DNA from: Burkholderiaceae bacterium
Lineage (GTDB): Bacteria > Pseudomonadota > Gammaproteobacteria > Burkholderiales > Burkholderiaceae_C
Direction of reading: 5' to 3'
Assembly: GCA_024235895.1 (NCBI GenBank)
Contig: JACKLM010000003.1
Location: forward strand, 558,001-622,000
DNA: 64,000 nucleotides
Below are positions 58,346 to 64,000 of the stretch, piece after piece. How positions within the stretch are numbered: the stretch's first letter is position 1; every line of letters starts with the position of its first letter. The notes beneath the pieces are model-generated. The model did not search any database and was not told the DNA's origin. It was given only the letters and a program-made list of their open reading frames with translations. The position numbers and the translations under genes were made by a program.

Positions 58346-60363
58346 TCAGTCCAGCGACTCGTCCCAGGCGCGCAGCGCGCGCAGCAGCGGGCGCTTCTTG
58401 GCCTGGTGCGCCTGCATCCGGCGCAGGATGTCGTCCAGCGCGCGCAAGGCCTCGACGACATGCGCGCCCTTGTTCAGCATCACGCACTCGGCGCGCTCGC
58501 CCATCGCGGCGTCGGTGATCTCGGCGCGCGACGGCAACCCGGTGCGCGCCATCGAGTCCAGCACCTGCGTGGCCCAGACCGCCGGCGCGTGCGCCGCCTC
58601 GCAGGCCCACAGGATCTCCTCCTGCACCTCGGCCATGCGCTCGTAGCCGCACTCCACCGCGAGGTCGCCGCGCGCGATCATCACGCCGTAAGCCGGGGCG
58701 CGCATCGCCGCCATCAGGAGCGCCGGCAGCGCCTCGAAGCCGCGCCGGGTCTCGATCTTGAGCACCACCGGCATGTCGGGCCGGCCGCGCCGGCGCAGCT
58801 CGTCGTGCAGCGCGATCACGTCCGCCGGCGACTGCGCGAACGACAGGCCGACCAGGTCGGCGTGCTCGACGACGCTGGCCAGGTCCTGCAGGTCCTGCGG
58901 CGTCAGCGCGGGGAGATCGAGCCGCGTATCGGGCAGGTTGATGCCCTTGTCCGCGCGCAGCATGGCACCGCCCTCGGCAGCGTGGACGACCTCGACCTCG
59001 ACCGCGCCCTTCAGCCGCCGGCGCACGACGGCGCCGATGCGGCCATCGTCGAACCACACCTGCTCGCCGCGGCGCAGCGCCTCGAGCGCCTGCGGCAGCG
59101 TGCAGCCGATCGCCGCCGGCCGTGCGCGCCGCCCCGGCCCTGCTGGCTCGGCTGCGTGCGCCGGGCCGTCGGCGAGCAGGCGCAGCCGGTCGCCGCGCTG
59201 CAGGCGCAGCTCGCCGGCGGGCACCGGCAGGTTGCTGACCGTCGTCCCGCGCGGCGCCGCGCCCGCGCGCCGGTGGCGCAGGACGGTCGACTCGACGAGG
59301 TAGGCGCTGCGATCGCACGCGACGCCGACCGCGCCGCGCCTGCGCTCGACGACGGTCAGCTCGCGGCGCGCGCGCCGCGCGCGTCGGCGAGCGCGATGCG
59401 GTCGCCGACCGCCAGCGCGCGCAGCCAGCCGGCGTCGACCCTGACCCACGCATCGGCGCCCGGCGGCACACGCGGCGCGCCGCGCGCGCGCAGCTCGAGC
59501 CGGGCCGGCTCGGTGACCCGGCCATACGCATCGCGTCGCGGGTGCAGCTTGAGCACGGGCGCTGCCGGCGGCAGCGGCCCGGTGCGCAGCTTGGGCCCGC
59601 CCAGGTCCATCAGCACCCGCAGCTCGCGCCCGGCCTCGCGCGCGGCGCGCCGGACCCGCGCGGCCATCGCGGCCCAGGCGGCGGCGTCGTCGTGCGCGCA
59701 GTTGATGCGCGCGACGTCCATGCCGGCGTCGACCAGCGAGCGCGCCAGCGCGTCGTCGGCGGCGAGCGACGAGGGCAGCGTGACCATCGTGCGCACGCGG
59801 CGCGCCGGCGGTGGCGCGCCGAACAGCGACTGCGCCTGCGCCGCCAGTCGCGCCGGGCCGCTGCGGGCGCCGACCGGCTCGTCGTCGGGCACGGCCCAGT
59901 CGCGGCCGGCGAGGCGGTGCACGATGCCCAGCACCTTGTCGACGCTGGCCAGCCCATGCGTCTCGGCGCGCCCGAGCGAGGACAGCCCGAGTGCGGCCAG
60001 CCGCGCCTGCAGCGCGCGCAGGTCGTGCCGGCGCAGCGCGAGGTAGTGCGCGAGGTTGGCGGCGCTGGCCGCCTGCAGCGGGTGCACCGCGTCGCGCAGT
60101 GGCGCCATCCGCGCCGCCTGCGCGTGCATCGCATCGCGCAGCGCCTGCAGCTCGGCGATCAGTGCCTCGCAGGTCGCGCCGTCCCAGGGCGAGGCGGTGT
60201 CGGGCGGCGTGGCGGGACGGCGCCGTGCTGCCGCGGGGGCGCGGTCGCGGGTGCGGCCGCGGCCGCGGGTGGGGATCGCGCATGCCGCGGCTGCTTCGAC
60301 TGCCGGTGACGGGCCCACCTGCGGTTCGTTCGCTGCGGCGGTCGACGGTTCAGGCTGGCGCAT
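58346..60363 (-). pseudogene. Pyruvate-kinase-like gene split by a GC-dinucleotide frameshift
   Basis: The product would be about 672 aa with a pyruvate-kinase barrel. Upstream frame (60363 to about 59370): an N-terminal extension of about 200 residues, then RTMVTLPSSLAADDALARSL, DVARINCAHDD and LMDLGGPKLRTGPL. Downstream frame (about 59375 to 58346): ELTVVERRRGAVGV, DKGINLPDTRLDLPALT, VVLKIETRRGFEAL, GVMIARGDLAVECG and ATQVLDSMARTGLPSRAEI. The frames join if one GC is removed from the run at 59366-59375, which gives GARRELTVVE. The upstream frame otherwise ends at 59356. It lacks the C-terminal allosteric domain of usual pyruvate kinases. It may be mutation, assembly error or slippage. Confidence 0.75.
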
Positions 60364-61231
60364 CCTGCACCTGGGGCTGCGCGGGGGCCGGCACCCGAGC
60401 CGGTGCGACGCCGGCGGCTGCGCCGCCGGCGCGCGATCGCGCCGCCCAGTCGAGGATCTCCAGCCTGCCGTCGGCATGCTCGATGAGCGCGGTCAGGCTC
60501 TCGACCCAGTCGCCGTCGTTGGCGTACAGCACGCCGTCGATCTCGCGCAGTTCGGCGTGGTGGATGTGGCCGCAGACGACGCCGTCGGCGCCGCGTTCGC
60601 GGGCCTCGCGCGCGACCGCGGCCTCGAAGTCGCCGACATAGCTGACCGCGCGCTTGACCTTGAACTTGAGATAGCGCGACAGGCTCCAGTACGGCAGTCC
60701 GAGCCGCGCGCGCAGCGAGTTCAGATGGTTGCTCAGCCGCAGAACCGTCTCGTAGGCGCGGTCGCCGAGGTGCGCCAGCCACTTCGCGCACTGCACGACG
60801 GCGTCGAAGTGGTCGCCGTGCGTGATCCACAGGCGGCGGCCGTCGGCGGTGGTGTGCAGGCAGTCGTCGACGACGTCGATGCCGCCGAACTGGTGGCCGA
60901 CGTAGCGGCGCGCGAACTCGTCGTGGTTGCCGGGCACGAAGACGACGCGCGTGCCCTTGCGCGCCTTGCGCAGCAGCTTCTGCACCACATCGTTGTGCGC
61001 CTGCGGCCAGTACCACTGGCGCCGCAGCTGCCAGCCGTCGACGATATCGCCGACCAGGTACAGCGTTTCGCACTCGACGTCGCGCAGGAAGTCGAGCAGC
61101 CGGTGTGCCTGGCAGCCGGGCGTACCGAGGTGCAGGTCCGAGATCCACACCGTGCGCACGCGCAGCGGCGGGTCGCCCCCGTCGTCGTCGTCGGCCGACG
61201 GCGCAGACAGCCAGGGCAGATCGCGTCGCAT
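60350..61231 (-). CDS. lpxH: UDP-2,3-diacylglucosamine diphosphatase-like metallophosphatase (LpxH family)
   Basis: Metal-dependent phosphoesterase, 293 aa, close to LpxH-type enzymes of lipid A synthesis. The metal-binding motifs are in order: WISDLHLGTPG, LVGDIVDGWQL, VPGNHDEFARRY, ITHGDHFDAV and VVCGHIHHAEL. The region LRARLGLPYWSLSRYLKFKV is the helical cap. The first residues (1-25) are acidic and not conserved. It overlaps the start of the pyruvate-kinase-like gene by 14 bp, so it is upstream of it in one transcript. LpxH2-like proteins of unknown substrate have the same motifs, so the exact lipid substrate is inferred. Confidence 0.85.
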   Translation of the reverse strand: MRRDLPWLSAPSADDDDGGDPPLRVRTVWISDLHLGTPGCQAHRLLDFLRDVECETLYLVGDIVDGWQLRRQWYWPQAHNDVVQKLLRKARKGTRVVFVPGNHDEFARRYVGHQFGGIDVVDDCLHTTADGRRLWITHGDHFDAVVQCAKWLAHLGDRAYETVLRLSNHLNSLRARLGLPYWSLSRYLKFKVKRAVSYVGDFEAAVAREARERGADGVVCGHIHHAELREIDGVLYANDGDWVESLTALIEHADGRLEILDWAARSRAGGAAAGVAPARVPAPAQPQVQDAPA

Positions 61232-61381
61232 GTCCGGCGATGCTGCCGACCGGGTGCGACGCCGGCGTGACGGCGGCGCGACGGTCGGGTGACGCTGTGT
61301 ATCGCGGGCGGCGACACCCGGCGGCTGTCCTGCGCGCGTCGCGGCGGCTGCGGGCCGCGGCTTCGTGCGCGCCCGCCGCGA

Positions 61382-61415
61382 CTGTCACGCAACTGTCATG
61401 CGCCGACCCTAGGCT
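61382..61415 (+). promoter_or_regulatory. Pho box and promoter upstream of the P-type ATPase gene
   Basis: CTGTCAC (61382-61388), GCAA and CTGTCAT (61393-61399) form the 7-4-7 PhoB direct repeat, nearly identical to the consensus CTGTCAT-N4-CTGTCAT. Ten bp after it lies a -10-like TAGGCT (61410-61415), the usual PhoB activation spacing. Transcription would begin near 61422, only about 4 nt before the ATG. The rest of the 194-bp gap (61232-61425) holds no gene. Confidence 0.75.
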
Positions 61416-61425
61416 ACGAGAATCC

Positions 61426-64000
61426 ATGTCCTCGACCGCCAGCGCCGTCGTCGTGACCCGTGCCGACGGCTGGGCGCGGTTGCGGGTGCGTGGCCTGCTG
61501 CGCAACGCGGCCCTCGCCGACGAACTGAAGCGCGCCGGCAGGGGCCATGTGCACGTGACCGTGGCCACCGGATCGGTTCGCGTCCGGCTCGCCTCGGCGC
61601 GCGACGAGGGCTACTGGTTGCGCTGGCTCGACGCTCGTATCGCGGCGTGGCCGGGCGGCCCCGGGCCTGCATTGCCGCCACCGTCCGGCGCGCGTGCGGC
61701 TGCGCGTGGTCACGGCAAGAGCACGTCCTTGCCGGCGGACGCGGGGCCCGCCGTCGCCTCGGCCCGGCGTGATCGCGAGGCCAGATGCCCGTTCTGCGAG
61801 CAGTCGCTGGCGGAGCTGCTGGCCGCCAGCGGCGGCGGTGGTGCGCCGCTGGACCCGCAGCGCGGGCTGACCGCGGCCGAGGCTGCCGTGCGTCTTGCGC
61901 GCGACGGTGCGAACGAGATCGAGGACGTCACCGGCCGCAGCGCGGGCGAGATCCTGCTGTCGCAATTCGACTCGGTCCCGGTGGCGCTGCTGGGCGGATC
62001 GGCGGGGCTGGCGCTGTCGACACGCGCCTTCGCCGATGCCGCGGCGATCGCTGCCGTGCTGGGGGCGAACGCGACGCTGGGCTTCGTCACCGAGCGCCGG
62101 GCCGAGGAGACCGTCTCGAGCCTGCGCCGGCTTCGCCCGCACCAGGCGCTGGTGCTGCGCGATGGCGAGGTGCAGACCCTCGACGCGCGCGAGGTCGTCG
62201 TCGGCGACGTGCTGATGCTGCGCCCCGGCGACCCGGTGGCCGCCGACGCGCGCGTGGTCGAGGCGCACCGCCTGGCGACCAACGAGGCGGCGCTGACCGG
62301 CGAGAGCCTGCCGGTGCGCAAGGAGCCGCTGGACCGGCTGCCCACCGACACGCCGCTGGGCGAGCGGCGCCACATGGTCTTCCTCGGTACCGTGGTGTCG
62401 GGCGGGGTCGGGCGCGCGGTCGTCGTCGCCACCGCCGAGCGTACCGCGCTGGGCCGCATCCGCCAGTTGGCGCAGACCACCGAGGCGCCGCGCACGCGGC
62501 TGCAGCAGGAGCTCGACGCCCTCGGCCGCCGGCTGGCGATCGGGGCGGCGCTGCTGTGCGTCGGCGTCTTCGGCCTGGGCCTGCTGCGCCGGCGGCCGCT
62601 GCTGCCGCTGCTGCGCACCGCGGTCTCGCTGGGCGTGGCGGCGATCCCCGAGGGCTTGCCGACGGTGGCCACCAGCCTGCTGGCGCAGGGCATCCGCGCG
62701 CTGCAGGCGCGCCAGGTCTACGCGCGCCGGCTCGACGCGGTCGAGAACCTCGGTGCGGTCGATACCGTGTGCTTCGACAAGACCGGCACCCTGACCGAGA
62801 ACCGCATGCGCGTGGCGTCGCTGACGCGGGGCACCGAGCCGATCTGGCTGGACGAGGCGGCCGACGCGCGGCCCGCGCTGCCGCCCGCCTGGCTCTGGGT
62901 GGCCGCGCTGTGCAACAGCGTCGAGGCCGGGCCGGGCGCGAATGGGACGAATGGGGTGGACGGGCCGGACGCGGCGGGCCCGGCGGCGGGCCCGCGCTGG
63001 CAGGGCTCGTCGACCGAGATCGCGCTGCTGGAGTTCGCCCAGGCCCAGGGGCTGGACGTCGCGGCGCTGCGGCGCAGCCACCCGCCGCTGGCGGTACGCC
63101 ACCGCTCCGAGCACCACCCCTACATGGTCACGCTGCACGACTCGGCCAGCGCCGGGCTGCTGGTCGCCGTCAAGGGCCGGCCCGACGAGGTGCTGGCGCG
63201 CTGCGAGCGCTGGTGGGTCGGCGACGAGACGGTGCCGCTGGACGACGCGGTGCGCACGCGCCTGCTGGCCCTGAACGACACCCTGGCCGCGCGCGGCCAC
63301 CGCGTGCTGGCGCTGGCCTTCCGCCAGCACGACGGCAGCCAATACGGCGACACCGGCGGCCTGACCTGGCTCGGCCTGGTCGGGCTGGCCGACCCGCTGC
63401 GGCCGGGGCTGCCGGAGATGATCCGGCGCTTCAAGGCCGCCGGCATCCGGCCGCTGATGATCACCGGCGACCAGATCGGCACCGCGCAGGCGGTGGCCGA
63501 CCGCATCGGCCTGGACGGCGGCCAGCCGGTGGTCGACGCCGCGCGCCTGCCCGAGACCGCCGCCGCCGTCGCCGACGCCGCCGAGCACGCCAGCGGCTTT
63601 GCCCGCACCAGCCCGGCGATGAAGCTGGAGATCGTGCGCGCGCTGCAGCAGCGCGGGCACGTGGTGGCGATGACGGGCGACGGCATCAACGACGGCCCGG
63701 CGCTCAAGACCGCGGACGTCGGCGTCGCGATGGGCGTGACCGGTACCGACTTCGCGCATGCGATGTCCGACCTCGTGCTGCGCGACGACCACCCGGCGGC
63801 GATGCTGCAGGCGATCGAGCAGGGCCGCACCGCCTTCGTCAATATCCAGAAGTCGGTGCGCTACCTGGTGGCGACCAACCTCAGCGAGCTCGCCGCCACG
63901 GCGATCGCGGTCGCCGCCGGCGCGCCCGAACCCTTCGACCCGCTGCAGCTGCTGTGGACCAACATCGCCACCGACGTCTGGCCGGCGGTGGCGCTCGGCC
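61426..64000 (+). CDS. Cation-translocating P-type ATPase (3' end beyond window)
   Basis: ATP-driven inner-membrane cation pump; 858 codons are visible and the frame is open at base 64000. The N-terminal region (1-130) has a degenerate small alpha/beta part (LRVRGLLRNAALADELKRAG) without HMA cysteines, then a CPFCEQSL. From about 145 come the actuator, helices, TGES (291-294), PEGL (AIPEGLP, Pro408), the phosphorylated Asp451 in FDKTGTLTEN, KGRPDEVL, TGD and AMTGDGINDGPALK (about 748-761). The PEGL motif indicates type II (P2), so Ca/Mn/Mg-like cations are more likely than Cu/Zn, but the ion is not known. The Pho box is just upstream. Confidence 0.93.
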   Translation, partial: MSSTASAVVVTRADGWARLRVRGLLRNAALADELKRAGRGHVHVTVATGSVRVRLASARDEGYWLRWLDARIAAWPGGPGPALPPPSGARAAARGHGKSTSLPADAGPAVASARRDREARCPFCEQSLAELLAASGGGGAPLDPQRGLTAAEAAVRLARDGANEIEDVTGRSAGEILLSQFDSVPVALLGGSAGLALSTRAFADAAAIAAVLGANATLGFVTERRAEETVSSLRRLRPHQALVLRDGEVQTLDAREVVVGDVLMLRPGDPVAADARVVEAHRLATNEAALTGESLPVRKEPLDRLPTDTPLGERRHMVFLGTVVSGGVGRAVVVATAERTALGRIRQLAQTTEAPRTRLQQELDALGRRLAIGAALLCVGVFGLGLLRRRPLLPLLRTAVSLGVAAIPEGLPTVATSLLAQGIRALQARQVYARRLDAVENLGAVDTVCFDKTGTLTENRMRVASLTRGTEPIWLDEAADARPALPPAWLWVAALCNSVEAGPGANGTNGVDGPDAAGPAAGPRWQGSSTEIALLEFAQAQGLDVAALRRSHPPLAVRHRSEHHPYMVTLHDSASAGLLVAVKGRPDEVLARCERWWVGDETVPLDDAVRTRLLALNDTLAARGHRVLALAFRQHDGSQYGDTGGLTWLGLVGLADPLRPGLPEMIRRFKAAGIRPLMITGDQIGTAQAVADRIGLDGGQPVVDAARLPETAAAVADAAEHASGFARTSPAMKLEIVRALQQRGHVVAMTGDGINDGPALKTADVGVAMGVTGTDFAHAMSDLVLRDDHPAAMLQAIEQGRTAFVNIQKSVRYLVATNLSELAATAIAVAAGAPEPFDPLQLLWTNIATDVWPAVALG

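Overview
The window is very GC-rich DNA (third codon positions almost always G or C) from the chromosome of a betaproteobacterium, most likely a Burkholderiales member of the Rubrivivax/Methylibium/Leptothrix type. This rests on gene order (thrS-infC-rpmI-rplT-pheST-ihfA-merR, dnaG-rpoD, grpE-dnaK-dnaJ), the TctABC/Bug transport set and protein style. The species cannot be named from sequence alone. No insertion sequence, prophage or CRISPR array was seen.

Layout. 1-6.6 kb: 3' part of tex, convergent with opgGH (osmoregulated periplasmic glucans), then a patatin-like lipase and a glycine-zipper lipoprotein. 6.6-14.9 kb: translation operon thrS-infC-rpmI-rplT-pheS-pheT-ihfA-merR, preceded by what looks like a threonine-rich leader peptide and a transcription attenuator, and followed by tRNA-Pro(GGG). 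14.9-16.3 kb: small accessory patch with a parDE toxin-antitoxin pair and the N-terminal remnant of a type I restriction hsdR gene. 16.3-26.1 kb: a Cache-PAS-GGDEF diguanylate cyclase, aroC, a membrane protein with a degenerate EAL domain, and an RND efflux adaptor and pump. 26.1-30.4 kb: the dnaJ/dnaK/grpE/hslR heat-shock cluster with two matching sigma32-type promoters. 30.6-33.6 kb: a tripartite tricarboxylate transporter. 33.9-36.4 kb: class III cyclase-FHA protein, response regulator and ferrochelatase in one run. 36.4-44.5 kb: rpoD with a 104-bp tandem repeat made from its own 3' end, dnaG, and a GGDEF-EAL protein overlapping dnaG. 44.7-53.6 kb: an H-NS-like protein, an iron-binding periplasmic protein, yggX, argA, hrpA (containing a 42-bp perfect palindrome) and a DEAD-box helicase. 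53.9-58.3 kb: arsenic operon gapdh-arsJ-arsR-arsC-acr3. 58.3-64 kb: a frameshifted pyruvate-kinase-like gene, an LpxH-type phosphatase, and a P-type ATPase, cut by the window end, behind a strong Pho box.

The gene set is mostly housekeeping. The notable signals are regulatory and structural: the thrS attenuator, the ATC start of infC, the Pho box before the ATPase, the rpoD 3'-end repeat, the hrpA palindrome, a GC-dinucleotide frameshift in the pyruvate-kinase-like gene, and several c-di-GMP or cyclic-nucleotide proteins in unusual neighbourhoods.
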